From positions 868,001 to 932,000 of the forward strand of contig JAJXYY010000042.1 in assembly GCA_021780315.1 (NCBI GenBank): DNA of 64,000 nucleotides, in the 5' to 3' direction. Shown piece by piece: positions 1 to 8,214 of the stretch. The number at the start of each line of letters is the position of its first letter. Within the stretch, counting starts at the first letter, position 1. A program made the position numbers and the translations under genes. The notes below the pieces were generated by a model. The model did no database searches and was not told the DNA's origin. It saw only the letters and a list, made by a program, of their open reading frames with translations. The DNA comes from Acidobacteriota bacterium (GTDB lineage Bacteria > Acidobacteriota > Terriglobia > Terriglobales > Acidobacteriaceae).

Positions 1-2
1 GG

Positions 3-329
3 ATCTTCCAGATACGGATGTACGAGAGCCCGACATATGGGGCGCATGTGCGGAAGGTGGAGATGTTCCACCATGGGGAGTTCGAGATCTTTCAGAGTAC
101 GGGCTTTGGGCAGGTGTTCTATGGCGATACGCTGATTGGTTCGCATATGCCGAACCTGACATACATGCTGAGTTTTCCGGATATGAACGAGATGAATGCT
201 CGGTGGGATGTTTTTCGGAATGATCCGGCGTGGAAGAAGTTGTCAAGCTCGCCGCGGTATGGGTACGAGGCGATCGTGAGCAATATTACGAACCTGATTT
301 TGACGCCGACGGCGTACTCGCAGATTTAG
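3..329 (+). CDS. NIPSNAP family protein, C-terminal part
   Basis: The reading frame is open from the window edge, so the start lies outside. The 108 visible residues end in a typical NIPSNAP C-terminus: a run around MPNLTYMLSFPDM followed by ARWDVFRNDPAWKKL and a closing NITNLILTP. NIPSNAP domains are ferredoxin-like alpha/beta barrels; bacterial members are widespread and mostly without a proven reaction. The product looks soluble, and no partner gene is visible because the upstream side is cut. The family is clear; the role is not. Confidence 0.8.
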   Translation: MFQIRMYESPTYGAHVRKVEMFHHGEFEIFQSTGFGQVFYGDTLIGSHMPNLTYMLSFPDMNEMNARWDVFRNDPAWKKLSSSPRYGYEAIVSNITNLILTPTAYSQI

Positions 330-356
330 GGATTGGGGTTGGTTGGGGTGGGTGGG

Positions 357-941
357 TCAGCGAGATTTGCGCCGATGTGATTTGCTGGTTCGGGTGCGGT
401 TTCTCCAGCCTTGGCCGATTTGGAGTGCTTCTGTGCAGTTGTCGCGCACGCCGCAGTTGAGGCATTTGGGTTCGTGTCGGTGGTTGCGGTGCTGCTGATC
501 GGATTTTCTGGCTGCACGAAGGCCATCCGCCATTTGCTGGAGCCAGATCATATTTTTTTCGGTGGGGATTACGCGTCTGGGGAGTCCGTCGCGGTAGATA
601 ACAAGCCCGTAGGGGATGCGTTCTCCGAGTGACTCTCCAACGATGGCGCAGTAGGCGAGAATCTGGGCAGTGTGGCTGGGGTGGACTCTTCCGCGGCTCG
701 GGGGCTGTGTGGTGCTTTTGAGTTCGACAGGGACGACACCGTCTTTGGTCATGAGGATGTAATCCGGTTTTCCACGCAGGCCGTAACGTTGGGAGGTGAG
801 GATGTTGGAGGTGTATCGCTGCTCGGATACATCCTCGTAGAGAATAGTGCCTTCGGGCATGGAGCGGGACTCGATCTGCCTTCGGGTCGAGAGTAGCCAG
901 ATGGCGATGGCGAGGAGTAGTGCTGCCAAGGCAAGGAGCAT
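357..941 (-). CDS. Cas4/RecB-like nuclease, C-terminal part (split gene)
   Basis: This 194-residue frame begins with a membrane helix (residues 1-18) and then holds the PD-(D/E)xK nuclease core. The catalytic pieces are visible: GKPDYI carries the acidic residue, VPVELKS gives ExK, and HTAQILAY gives the QxxxY motif of Cas4/RecB nucleases. Three cysteines follow in CLNCGVRDNC, which with one N-terminal cysteine would bind a 4Fe-4S cluster. That fourth cysteine sits in the preceding frame (942-1199): the two frames are adjacent and in phase, separated only by a TAA directly followed by this ATG. GGTGG lies 8 bases before the ATG and could allow re-initiation. No CRISPR array or other cas gene is nearby, so this is a solo, membrane-anchored Cas4-like protein. 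Whether it is expressed is uncertain. Confidence 0.7.
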   Translation of the reverse strand: MLLALAALLLAIAIWLLSTRRQIESRSMPEGTILYEDVSEQRYTSNILTSQRYGLRGKPDYILMTKDGVVPVELKSTTQPPSRGRVHPSHTAQILAYCAIVGESLGERIPYGLVIYRDGLPRRVIPTEKNMIWLQQMADGLRAARKSDQQHRNHRHEPKCLNCGVRDNCTEALQIGQGWRNRTRTSKSHRRKSR

Positions 942-1199
942 TTAGCGTGTCCACCACAGGAAGGCGAGCAAGGCAGCGAGTGCAAGTGCCGCCCAGCCAG
1001 TCCAGAGGCGTAGCGCGGAGACGGAGTGCTGGACGGGGAGCGCTTCGAAGTGCTCCTGATGCCATTGGTTACCAGTGCTAAAGGCTTCGCGATGTACTGT
1101 GGTGAGCGGGATACGGACGATGCGTCGTAGCCACCAAGCCCGCTTGCAGTAGACGTACTCGCCGAGTTCACTTGGGGAGACGAGATTGTCTTCGTGCAT
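942..1199 (-). CDS. Cas4/RecB-like nuclease, N-terminal part (split gene)
   Basis: This 85-residue frame starts with SPSELGEYVYCKRAWWLRR, the classic Cas4 N-terminus with the first iron-sulfur cysteine. It ends in a membrane helix (about residues 65-82). The stop is TAA at 942-944 and the next codon, in the same frame, is the ATG of the nuclease part. In relatives I recall, the first cysteine, a two-helix membrane hairpin and the nuclease core form one chain of about 280 residues; the stop falls between the two helices. It is either a nonsense-broken gene, two polypeptides that reassemble, or a sequence error. The gene is divergent from the mutarotase gene, with about 60 bases between the starts. 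Confidence 0.65.
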   Translation of the reverse strand: MHEDNLVSPSELGEYVYCKRAWWLRRIVRIPLTTVHREAFSTGNQWHQEHFEALPVQHSVSALRLWTGWAALALAALLAFLWWTR

Positions 1200-1259
1200 C
1201 GGTCAAGCTTAACCCAAGATGCGCACAGGAGGTCGGAGCAGTCTAAACTTTTAATCGAT

Positions 1260-2165
1260 ATGGATATTGAAGCGTTGAATGCGCATTTTGGATTGCCTGG
1301 GGTGTTGGAGTTTGCTGCTGGGCAGGGTGGGTTGGTGTATGCGGATGTGACGACGGCGCAGGCGACGGCGCGGGTGTATCTGCAGGGGGCGCATGTGACG
1401 GCGTGGCAGCCGGCGGGGGAGCAGCCGGTGTTATTTATGAGTCGCAAGAGCGAGTTTGCTGCGGGTAAGGCGATTCGTGGGGGGGTGCCGATTGCGTTTC
1501 CGTGGTTTGCGACGGACCAGAAGGCGGACCGGGTGGATGGGAAGCCTGGGCCCTCGCATGGGTTTGCGCGGATACAGGATTGGTCGGTGGCGTTTGCGGC
1601 GCTGGCTGGGGATGAGCTGCATCTGACGCTGACGCTGGGGCCAACGGCGATGAGCCGGAGTATGGGGTTCGATCAGTTTCGGCTGGCGTACCAACTGACG
1701 TTTGGCAAGACGCTGACGATGCAGTTGACGGTGGCGAACGAGGGTGCGGCACCGCTGGAGTTTGAAGAGGCGCTACATACTTATTTTGCGGTGGTGGATG
1801 TGCATGAGGTGTCGGTGACGGGGCTGGAGCCGACGGCGTTTATCGACAAGACGGACGACTTCAAGCACAAGCCTGCATCGCATGCTGCGCTGCGGTTTAC
1901 GGGATTTACGGACCGGGTGTATCCGGATACGACGGCGACGTGCGTGATCCATGATGCGGTGGAGAAGCGGCGGATACGGATTGAGAAGACGAACTCGCGG
2001 ACGACGGTGGTGTTCAATCCGTGGAAGGAGCTGGCGGATATGGGGCCGGATGAGTGGCACGAGATGCTGTGTGTGGAGACGGTGAATGCGGGCAGCGATG
2101 CGGTGACGCTGGCGCCGGGGCAGACGCACACGATGCAGGCGCACGTTGTGGTCGAGAAGGAGTAG
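1260..2165 (+). CDS. D-hexose-6-phosphate mutarotase (aldose 1-epimerase family)
   Basis: The 301-residue product matches the YeaD-type branch of the galactose mutarotase superfamily, which interconverts alpha and beta anomers of hexose 6-phosphates in the cytoplasm. Family marks are GGVPIAFPWF, the catalytic-histidine region PSHGFARIQDW, an EALHTYF strand, and a late acidic motif in CVETVNAG. I chose the ATG at 1260 (MDIEALNAHFG) because the family homology starts there; an upstream ATG at 1194 would add 22 unrelated residues and overlap the start of the divergent Cas4-like gene. maf follows after 5 bases, so the two are probably co-transcribed. Confidence 0.88.
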   Translation: MDIEALNAHFGLPGVLEFAAGQGGLVYADVTTAQATARVYLQGAHVTAWQPAGEQPVLFMSRKSEFAAGKAIRGGVPIAFPWFATDQKADRVDGKPGPSHGFARIQDWSVAFAALAGDELHLTLTLGPTAMSRSMGFDQFRLAYQLTFGKTLTMQLTVANEGAAPLEFEEALHTYFAVVDVHEVSVTGLEPTAFIDKTDDFKHKPASHAALRFTGFTDRVYPDTTATCVIHDAVEKRRIRIEKTNSRTTVVFNPWKELADMGPDEWHEMLCVETVNAGSDAVTLAPGQTHTMQAHVVVEKE

Positions 2166-2170
2166 GGGCG

Positions 2171-2773
2171 ATGCTGATTCTTGCTTCCGCTTCGCCGCGC
2201 CGACGTGAGCTGCTGACGCAGGCGGGACTGACGTTCCGGGTGGAGTCGGCTGACATCGATGAAGCGATGCAGCCGGGGGAGAGTGCGGCGACGTATGTGC
2301 AGCGGCTGGCGGTAGAGAAGGCCGCGGCGGTGTGGGCTCGGTACAAGGATGTGGAGGATGACGGCGATCCAGTGACGGTGCTGGGCGCGGATACGACGGT
2401 GGTGTGTCAGGGCGAGGTACTGGGCAAGCCGGTGGACCAGGCGGATGCGCGGCGGATGCTGGAGCAGTTGTCGGGGCGGACGCACCAGGTGTTGACGGGG
2501 ATTGCGGCGATTTCGCGGGGGGCGACGGTGAGCGAGGTGGAGATAACGCAGGTGTTCTTCGACCTGATCGGCGAGCAGGAGATGGCAACGTATCTGGCGA
2601 GTGGGGAGCCGCTGGACAAGGCGGGGGCGTACGGGATTCAGGGGTATGCGGCGCGGTGGATTCCGCGGATTGAGGGCTGCTACTTCAACGTGGTGGGGCT
2701 GCCGCTGGCGCGGACGATGGAGCTGCTGGCGAAGGTGCAGGAAGGCGTGAGCGAGGCGATTCCTCCGCTGTAG
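2171..2773 (+). CDS. maf: Maf-family nucleoside triphosphate pyrophosphatase
   Basis: The 200-residue protein opens with ILASASPRRRELL, the Maf signature loop. It also holds the conserved VLGADTTVV segment with the catalytic aspartate, and GAYGIQGYAARWI near the end. Maf proteins hydrolyse non-canonical or modified nucleoside triphosphates to monophosphates and pyrophosphate, clearing them from the pool; older names call it a septum formation inhibitor. The start at 2171 lies 5 bases after the mutarotase stop and gives the family's usual length. The substrate subclass (dTTP/UTP or m7GTP) was not determined. Confidence 0.93.
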   Translation: MLILASASPRRRELLTQAGLTFRVESADIDEAMQPGESAATYVQRLAVEKAAAVWARYKDVEDDGDPVTVLGADTTVVCQGEVLGKPVDQADARRMLEQLSGRTHQVLTGIAAISRGATVSEVEITQVFFDLIGEQEMATYLASGEPLDKAGAYGIQGYAARWIPRIEGCYFNVVGLPLARTMELLAKVQEGVSEAIPPL

Positions 2774-2830
2774 CGCGGGGAGTTTGATTTGTAACTGATA
2801 CCGATTGTTTATTTGTAACTTTTTTTGCGC

Positions 2831-3979
2831 TTATTCGATGGTGGCGATGAGGGCGGCGAGCAGCGCGGTGCGGGGGATGAGGTGTTCGACGAGGACATGC
2901 TCGTGGGGGGCGTGGGCCCCTTCGCCTATGGCTCCCATGCCGTCGAGGGTGGGGATGCCGAGGGCGGCGGTGAAGTTGCCGTCGGAGCCTCCACCGGTGG
3001 CGGCCTCGTCGAGGTGGAAGCCGAGTTGCGCGGCGAGTGACTGAGCGGATTTGAAGAGGGCGACGGTGCCGGGTTTGCGCTCCATGGGTGGGCGGTTGAT
3101 GCCTCCGGTGATCTCAAGTGTGCAGTGGGGGTCGGAGACTTTGAGGCGGCGGAAGAGGCGGTCGATGTAGGCGGCGTCGGAGGCTTTGGCGATGCGGACG
3201 TCGATCTCGGCGGAGGCGTGGGCGGGGACGACGTTGGAGCGGGTTCCACCGGAGATGACGCCGCAGTTGACGGTGAGTTTTCGGCTGAGGTTGGTGAAGC
3301 CGGAGACGGTCTGGATGAGCCGGGCGAGTTCGAGGATGGCGGAGTGGCCGTGGTGGAAGTCGACCCCGCTGTGGGCGGCGACACCGGTGACGGTGAGGGT
3401 GTACTGGCCGACACCTTTGCGGGCGGTCTTGTAGGCGAGTCCCTGGGCGGGCTCGAGGACGAGGACGGCGGCGGCGGTGAGGGCGAGGCGCTCGGTGATG
3501 GGACGGGAGATGGGGCTGCCGATCTCTTCTTCACTGTTGAGCAGAAGGGTGATGGGGCGGGAGACGTTGAGTTGCTGGAGGGCGCTGATGGCGGCGAGGG
3601 CCATGACGACGCCGGCTTTCATGTCGAGGACTCCGGGGCCGGAGTAGCGGCCGTTGTGGTGGGTCCAGGGCATGGTGGCGAGGGTACCGAGGGGCCAGAC
3701 GGTGTCGAGATGGCCGAGGAGGAGGATGGGTTTGCGGGTGGAGCGGGCGGGGCCGAAGCGGAGTTCGAGGACGTCGCCGAAGAGTTTTTGGGGGTGGCGT
3801 TTGACGCGGCCGCCGAGTTCGCGGGCCCAGGTTTCGGCGAGTAGCATGGCAGCGTTAACTGATGCCCGGTCTTCACTTGGCGACTCCTGCTGGACGAGGG
3901 TGCGGAGGTGGGATTCGATCCAGCCGGACTGGGTGAGGAGATGGGATTGGAGGCGGGTGGGGAGGGAGGCGGGGACCAT
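2831..3979 (-). CDS. M20 family metallopeptidase (glutamate carboxypeptidase type)
   Basis: This 382-residue zinc peptidase shows the ordered ligand set of clan MH: GHLDTVW (histidine plus catalytic aspartate), GVLDMKAG (bridging aspartate), NSEEEIGS (catalytic and ligand glutamates), a later glutamate in VLEP, and the C-terminal histidine in HAPHE. The dimerisation domain sits between, marked by GVAAHSGVDFHHGHSAI. There is no signal peptide, so it is probably cytoplasmic and cleaves a small peptide or N-acyl amino acid. It resembles the CPG2/ArgE/DapE group, but the substrate cannot be read from sequence. It converges with maf (stops about 60 bases apart). Confidence 0.87.
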   Translation of the reverse strand: MVPASLPTRLQSHLLTQSGWIESHLRTLVQQESPSEDRASVNAAMLLAETWARELGGRVKRHPQKLFGDVLELRFGPARSTRKPILLLGHLDTVWPLGTLATMPWTHHNGRYSGPGVLDMKAGVVMALAAISALQQLNVSRPITLLLNSEEEIGSPISRPITERLALTAAAVLVLEPAQGLAYKTARKGVGQYTLTVTGVAAHSGVDFHHGHSAILELARLIQTVSGFTNLSRKLTVNCGVISGGTRSNVVPAHASAEIDVRIAKASDAAYIDRLFRRLKVSDPHCTLEITGGINRPPMERKPGTVALFKSAQSLAAQLGFHLDEAATGGGSDGNFTAALGIPTLDGMGAIGEGAHAPHEHVLVEHLIPRTALLAALIATIE

Positions 3980-4144
3980 GGAGGCTATCTTATCGCTAGT
4001 AAGGGCAGGGGCCGGGGAAGCGCCGCGGGCAGGTGCGGTGCGTGGTGATTTGTAGTTTCAGTGTGGTTATTTTGCCACATTGTGGTGGTTGCGGTTCTTG
4101 TAATCTAGCGGGTGCAGCGTTAGCAGGGGCAGGGAGTCAGATTC

Positions 4145-5059
4145 GTGGGACTAGAAGCTCATTTTGAGCGGACAATCCGGGCTGAGATTGAGTTTCAGGG
4201 CGTGGGCCTGCATAGCGGTGCGCCGGTGCGGATGCGGCTGGTACCGGCTCCGGCGGGGTCGGGGATCGTGTTTCGGCGGACGGATCTGGATAACTTTGAG
4301 ATACCTGCGATTGGTCGGAATGTGGCGAAGGTGAGTTATGCGACGAGCCTGATGCGGCAGAGTGTTTTGATTTCGACGACGGAGCATTTGTTGTCGGCGT
4401 TGATCGGGGTGGGGGTGGACAACGTGATTGTGGAGGTGGATAACCTGGAGGTGCCGATTCTGGATGGGAGCGCGTTGCCGTATGTGCTTTCGTTTCAGGA
4501 GGTTGGATTGAAGCAGCAACGGCGCAAGCGGGAGTATCTGAAGATCGTGAAAGAGGTGGAGGTTCGGGACGGGAGCAAGTTTATCGGGGTGTATCCGGGG
4601 ACGGGGTATGGCATCCACTATGCGATCGACTTTCCACAACCCATTGGTTATGAGACGTTTACGGGAGATCTGGCGACGGGGGATTATGCGAGTTTGATTG
4701 CTCCTGCGCGGACGTTTGGGTTTAAGGAAGATGAGGCTATGCTGCGGAATATGGGGTTGATCCGCGGGGCATCGGACGAGTGCGCGATCATTTTGTCTCG
4801 GCAAGGTGTTGAAAATGGGCCACTTCGGTTTCCGGATGAGTTTGTGCGGCACAAGGTACTGGATTTGATTGGGGATTTGGCTTTGGCGGGGCGGCGGATT
4901 CAGGGGCGGGTGGTGGCGGAGCGTGCGGGCCATGCGATGCATACTGCACTGGTGCAACGACTTATGCGGGATCGGTCGGCGTGGGAGTTGGCGCATGGGT
5001 ACGATGAGGTGGCGGCGCCGGAGGCGGTTCCGATGGGGCTGCAGGTGGCTTCGGCATAG
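4145..5059 (+). CDS. lpxC: UDP-3-O-acyl-N-acetylglucosamine deacetylase LpxC
   Basis: LpxC removes the acetyl group from UDP-3-O-acyl-GlcNAc, the committed step of lipid A synthesis, in the cytoplasm. The 304-residue product has the full family pattern: EFQGVGLHSG near the start, the zinc histidine in TTEHLLSAL (His81), LDGSALPY, PARTFGF, the second ligand pair in HKVLDLIGDL (His236, Asp240), and the catalytic histidine in RAGHAMH (His263). Translation starts at GTG 4145; no in-frame ATG lies close by. The upstream 165 bases hold a small inverted repeat (TGTGG/CCACA near 4071-4088) of unknown meaning. lpxA, lpxI and fabZ lie about 53-58 kb further on. Confidence 0.96.
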   Translation: MGLEAHFERTIRAEIEFQGVGLHSGAPVRMRLVPAPAGSGIVFRRTDLDNFEIPAIGRNVAKVSYATSLMRQSVLISTTEHLLSALIGVGVDNVIVEVDNLEVPILDGSALPYVLSFQEVGLKQQRRKREYLKIVKEVEVRDGSKFIGVYPGTGYGIHYAIDFPQPIGYETFTGDLATGDYASLIAPARTFGFKEDEAMLRNMGLIRGASDECAIILSRQGVENGPLRFPDEFVRHKVLDLIGDLALAGRRIQGRVVAERAGHAMHTALVQRLMRDRSAWELAHGYDEVAAPEAVPMGLQVASA

Positions 5060-5119
5060 GTTTGCGGGTGGACAGGTTGTGGTGATTTGTGTGGGTAGGG
5101 CTGGGGAGTGGGAGGGGTG

Positions 5120-5608
5120 ATGATGATGCGTGCGGCGGTGGCAGTGGGATCGAATCTGGAGTCGGAGTTTGGCGACCGGGAGGCGAACCTGCGGGTGGCG
5201 GTGGAGCGGGTGGGAGAGCTGGGGCGGGTGGTGTCGGTGTCTTCGTTTTACGATACGGCTCCGGTGGGGAGTGTGGAGCAGCCGCGGTTTTTGAATGGGG
5301 CGCTGTTGCTGGAGACGGAGTTGGAGCCGCTGGAGTTGATGCGAGGTCTGCTGGGGGTGGAGCGGGCGATGGGACGGGTGCGGAGTGGGGTGGCGGCGAA
5401 GGGGCCGCGGGTGATTGATCTGGACCTGCTGTTGTTTGGGGATGTGGTGGTGGTGTCGGAGGAGCTGATGCTGCCGCATCCGGCGATGCATGAGCGGCGG
5501 TTTGTGCTGGAGCCGCTGGCGGAGATTGCGGGGGAGATGCGGCATCCGGTGCTGGGGTGGACGGTGGCTGAGATGTTGGAGAGACAGGGAGTAGGGAATA
5601 GGGAGTAG
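5120..5608 (+). CDS. folK: 2-amino-4-hydroxy-6-hydroxymethyldihydropteridine diphosphokinase (HPPK)
   Basis: HPPK transfers pyrophosphate from ATP to 6-hydroxymethyl-7,8-dihydropterin, giving the substrate for FolP. Visible marks are VAVGSNL, DTAPVGSVEQPRFLNGALL, the metal-binding KGPRVIDLDLLLFG, and LPHPAMHERRFVLEPLAEI. Three ATGs lie in tandem at 5120, 5123 and 5126; the G-rich ribosome site ending at 5117 fits 5126 best, so the true start may be two codons later. The last residues and the stop codon are encoded by the GGGAGTA/GGGAATA repeat array starting at 5583, so the native C-terminus was probably altered by the repeat. Confidence 0.93.
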   Translation: MMMRAAVAVGSNLESEFGDREANLRVAVERVGELGRVVSVSSFYDTAPVGSVEQPRFLNGALLLETELEPLELMRGLLGVERAMGRVRSGVAAKGPRVIDLDLLLFGDVVVVSEELMLPHPAMHERRFVLEPLAEIAGEMRHPVLGWTVAEMLERQGVGNRE

Positions 5609-5672
5609 GGAGTAGAGGACAGGGAATAGGGAGTAGGGAATAGGGAGTAGAAGACAGGGCGTAGGGGTAGAA
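5583..5672 (+). repeat. Heptameric GGGAGTA/GGGAATA repeat array
   Basis: The stretch is built almost wholly of seven-base units GGGAGTA and GGGAATA with some AGGACA/AGAAGACA interruptions. It overlaps the 3' end of folK and supplies its stop. Related arrays occur at 8215-8310 and 26483-26510, and a short piece lies in mnmG at about 15288-15302. Confidence 0.8.
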
Positions 5673-5825
5673 GGCTACTGCTGAGGGACGGGTGGCGCGC
5701 GGGGGAAGAAGAAGGCACGGGAGTGGATTGGGAGATTGATTTGGATTTGTTGGGGTACACTCTGAGCAACCTGCATGGCTGGATTTTTCGGTTGGCGGGA
5801 TTGTGGCTGGATGGAGGAGATTGGG

Positions 5826-6548
5826 ATGTCGAAGAGTGGCGAGTTTTGGGGTCGTTTCGAGGAGCGTGTGGCTCCGTATAACCTTTTGCAGCATCCGTTT
5901 TATCAAGCGTGGTCGAAGGGTGAGCTGACGCGTGGGGAGTTGAAGGAGTATGCGGCGGAGTATTGGCACCATGTGTCGGCGTTTCCGACGTATTTGAGTG
6001 CGCTGCATGCGCAGTTGCCGGATGGGGAGCTACGGCGAGAGGTTTTGCGGAATCTGGCCGATGAAGAAGGTGTGGATACGGCTCATGGCCGTGCGCACAG
6101 CGAGCTTTGGATGGACTTTGCGGCGGGGATGGGCGCGACGCGGAGTGAAGTGACGGGCCGTGCGGTGCAGCCGGAGATGACGGCGCTGCTGGCGACGTTT
6201 CGGGAGTTGATGCAGGCGGCTGGAGCGAGCGGTGCGGGTGCGGCGGCGGCGATGGCTGCGCTGTATGCGTACGAGTCGAAGGTGCCTGCGATTGCTACGA
6301 CGAAGGCTGCCGGGCTGGCGGAGCATTATGGCACGGAGGGAGTGGCGGCACGGTACTTTACGCTGCACCAGACGGCGGATGTTCACCATGCGAAGGTGTG
6401 GCAGGGCTTGATGGAGCAGGAGCTGGTGTTGCATCCGGAGGCTGAGGATGCGGTGCTGGGGGCGGGTGAGCGTGCTGCGCAGGCGTTGTGGCTGGCTCTG
6501 GATGGCGTGGAGCGGGAGCGGCTGGCGGGACGGGCTGCGGTGAATTAG
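5826..6548 (+). CDS. CADD/TenA-PqqC family oxygenase, probable p-aminobenzoate synthase
   Basis: This 240-residue all-helical protein matches the Chlamydia CADD branch of the TenA/PqqC fold. CADD is a self-sacrificing diiron enzyme that makes p-aminobenzoate from one of its own tyrosines. The residues tied to that role are present: the tyrosine in HPFYQAW (Tyr26), the metal ligands in NLADEEG (Glu81), HSELW (His91), YAYESK (Glu150) and LHQTADVHH (His181, Asp185, His188), and the lysine in IATTKAAG (Lys160). Spacings agree with CADD to within three residues. The start is set by GGAGGAG six bases before the ATG at 5826. It lies between folK and folP, which supports a folate role. Function is inferred from motifs and context. 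Confidence 0.82.
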   Translation: MSKSGEFWGRFEERVAPYNLLQHPFYQAWSKGELTRGELKEYAAEYWHHVSAFPTYLSALHAQLPDGELRREVLRNLADEEGVDTAHGRAHSELWMDFAAGMGATRSEVTGRAVQPEMTALLATFRELMQAAGASGAGAAAAMAALYAYESKVPAIATTKAAGLAEHYGTEGVAARYFTLHQTADVHHAKVWQGLMEQELVLHPEAEDAVLGAGERAAQALWLALDGVERERLAGRAAVN

Positions 6549-6664
6549 GGGTTGGTTGCAGGAGGTGTCCGGGGTGTTGGCGTGCCCCGGACGCGGTTGT
6601 GGACAGTTGCGATTGGTTTTGCTGGGCCAGGAATCTACCGACATGCTCTCGGAGGTTTTTTGCG

Positions 6665-7246
6665 ATGAAGTTTGCTGACGCGGTTGTGTGTCCTTTGCGG
6701 ACGAGTGGTTTGGGGTGGCGGCGCGGGCTGGGGCGTCTGGCCTTGGTGCTGGCGGGCGTGGGCCTGGTGGGATTGAGTGGCTGCCGGAGTGCGCGAGCGG
6801 CGTATCATCCGGGGCGTTTGGCGAAGGAGTGCGCGAGCGGTGAGGGTGCCGCGGTGTGCGGGGTGGTGATGGCGGCGGAGAAGGGGGTGTGGGACTCCGA
6901 TCCGGACGAGGTGATGCCGACCTACCGGAGCGACGCGCTGCGGGTGAGCGCGACGGGGAACATGGCGCGGGGCGATGCGGAGATCCGGAGTATGCTGCAC
7001 CGGCTGTTTTTACGGCCGGAGTCTGCGGGGATTCCTGCTGCGCCGGTGGAGATTCGTTCGGTGCAGTTTGTGTCTCCGGGGGTGGCGGTGGTGTACAGCT
7101 ACGTTGAGAAGGGCGGGGAGAGCGTGGATGTCGGGCAGCCGGTGTTTCCGATGGCGAAGACGCATGAGTTGCGGGTGCTGAACCGGGGGAGCGATGGGAA
7201 GTGGCTGGTGGTGAGCGACATTGTTTCGACGGAAGATCCGGGCTAG
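6665..7246 (+). CDS. Putative lipoprotein, NTF2-like fold suspected
   Basis: A ribosome site (GGAGG) precedes the ATG at 6665. The 193-residue product has a basic start, a hydrophobic stretch and a lipobox GLSGC (about residues 33-37), so it is probably a lipoprotein. The mature part has a charged region around MARGDAEIRSMLHRLFL, then alternating strands ending in KWLVVSDIVSTEDPG, which resembles SnoaL/DUF4440 NTF2-like proteins. I do not recognise a named family. It sits between the CADD-like gene and folP, but nothing ties it to folate. Confidence 0.7.
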   Translation: MKFADAVVCPLRTSGLGWRRGLGRLALVLAGVGLVGLSGCRSARAAYHPGRLAKECASGEGAAVCGVVMAAEKGVWDSDPDEVMPTYRSDALRVSATGNMARGDAEIRSMLHRLFLRPESAGIPAAPVEIRSVQFVSPGVAVVYSYVEKGGESVDVGQPVFPMAKTHELRVLNRGSDGKWLVVSDIVSTEDPG

Positions 7247-7260
7247 CTGGGGAGTCTGGG

Positions 7261-8193
7261 TCAGGGTGTGGGCTGGGGTGGGATGGCGTTGAGGATGGCG
7301 TCTGCGATGGCTGCGGCGGCCAGGGCGGGTGCGACTTCGTGCACGCGGACGAGGTGTGCACCGCTGAGGATGGCGGCGACGTTGGAGGCGGTGGTGGCGT
7401 GGTGGAGGGCATCGGGTGAAGGTTGGGCGGCGGGAGCGATGCGGGTGAGGGCGTGGGAGACGGCCTGGGTGAGGAAGCGTTTGCGGGAGGTTCCGCTGAG
7501 GATGGGTAGGCCGAACTGGTGGAGTTGGTGGAAGAAAGCGTGGATGGCGAAGTTGTCGGGGCCGAGGATGCCGAAGCCGAAGCCTGGGTCGAGGACGATG
7601 TTGTCGCTGGGGGTTCCGGCGGTGCGGGCGGCGTAGATGCTGTCGCGGAGTCCGGTGAGGATGTTGGGGAGGATAAGGAGGGGATGGAGGGGAGGGAGGG
7701 AGGGCCAGTCCTGTGGGGTTCCGCGGGTGTGCATGAGGATGACGCCGCAGCGGAGTTGGGCGCAGGTGGCGGACATGTCGAGGTCCCAGAGATGACCGGA
7801 GACGTCGTTGACGATTTCGGCGCCGGCGAGGATGGCGGCGCGTGCGGTGGTGTGGTGGAAGGTGTCGACGGAGAGGATGGCGGAGGGGCGGGCGGCGAGG
7901 ATGGCGCGGATGACGGGGAGGATGCGGGCCTGTTCCTCGTCGGGGGTGATGGGGGTGGAGTGGGGGCGGGTGGATTCGCCGCCGATGTCTAGGATGTCGG
8001 CGCCGGAGTCGAGGAGGTGGAGGGCGTGGGCGAGGGCGGCGTCGGGAGCGTGGTTGGGGGCGTAGAACTGGCCGCCGTCGGAGAAGCTGTCGGGCGTGAC
8101 GTTGAGGATGCCCATGATGAGAGTGCGGTGGCCGAGGGGAAGAGTGCGGGTGCGGAGGTGCCATTCGAAAGGAGTCCGGGCAGAGTAGGGCAT
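7261..8193 (-). CDS. folP: Dihydropteroate synthase
   Basis: FolP joins p-aminobenzoate to dihydropterin pyrophosphate, giving dihydropteroate; it is the sulfonamide target. The 310-residue TIM barrel shows both signatures: MGILNVTPDSFSDGG with the pyrophosphate-binding loop, and GADILDIGGESTRP. Later marks include VDTFHHTTA, IVNDVSG, DPGFGFG and GTSRKRF. The start gives about 20 residues before the barrel, normal for the family. It is convergent with the lipoprotein gene and shares the neighbourhood with folK and the CADD-like gene. Confidence 0.95.
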   Translation of the reverse strand: MPYSARTPFEWHLRTRTLPLGHRTLIMGILNVTPDSFSDGGQFYAPNHAPDAALAHALHLLDSGADILDIGGESTRPHSTPITPDEEQARILPVIRAILAARPSAILSVDTFHHTTARAAILAGAEIVNDVSGHLWDLDMSATCAQLRCGVILMHTRGTPQDWPSLPPLHPLLILPNILTGLRDSIYAARTAGTPSDNIVLDPGFGFGILGPDNFAIHAFFHQLHQFGLPILSGTSRKRFLTQAVSHALTRIAPAAQPSPDALHHATTASNVAAILSGAHLVRVHEVAPALAAAAIADAILNAIPPQPTP

Positions 8194-8214
8194 GAGTACA
8201 AGGGTATAGGGAGA

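Noticed and set aside
357..1199. Reading the Cas4-like protein as a CRISPR adaptation component
   Set aside because: No cas1, cas2 or array in the window; it carries membrane helices and looks like a solo Cas4-type nuclease.
3125..3844. Long Gly/Glu/Val-rich frame opposite the M20 peptidase, and many similar frames opposite real genes
   Set aside because: They are antisense shadows caused by the GC skew; the real genes on the other strand have complete catalytic motifs.
4071..4088. TGTGG/CCACA inverted repeat before lpxC as an operator or attenuator
   Set aside because: Stem of only five bases, and no regulator or T-run; could be chance.
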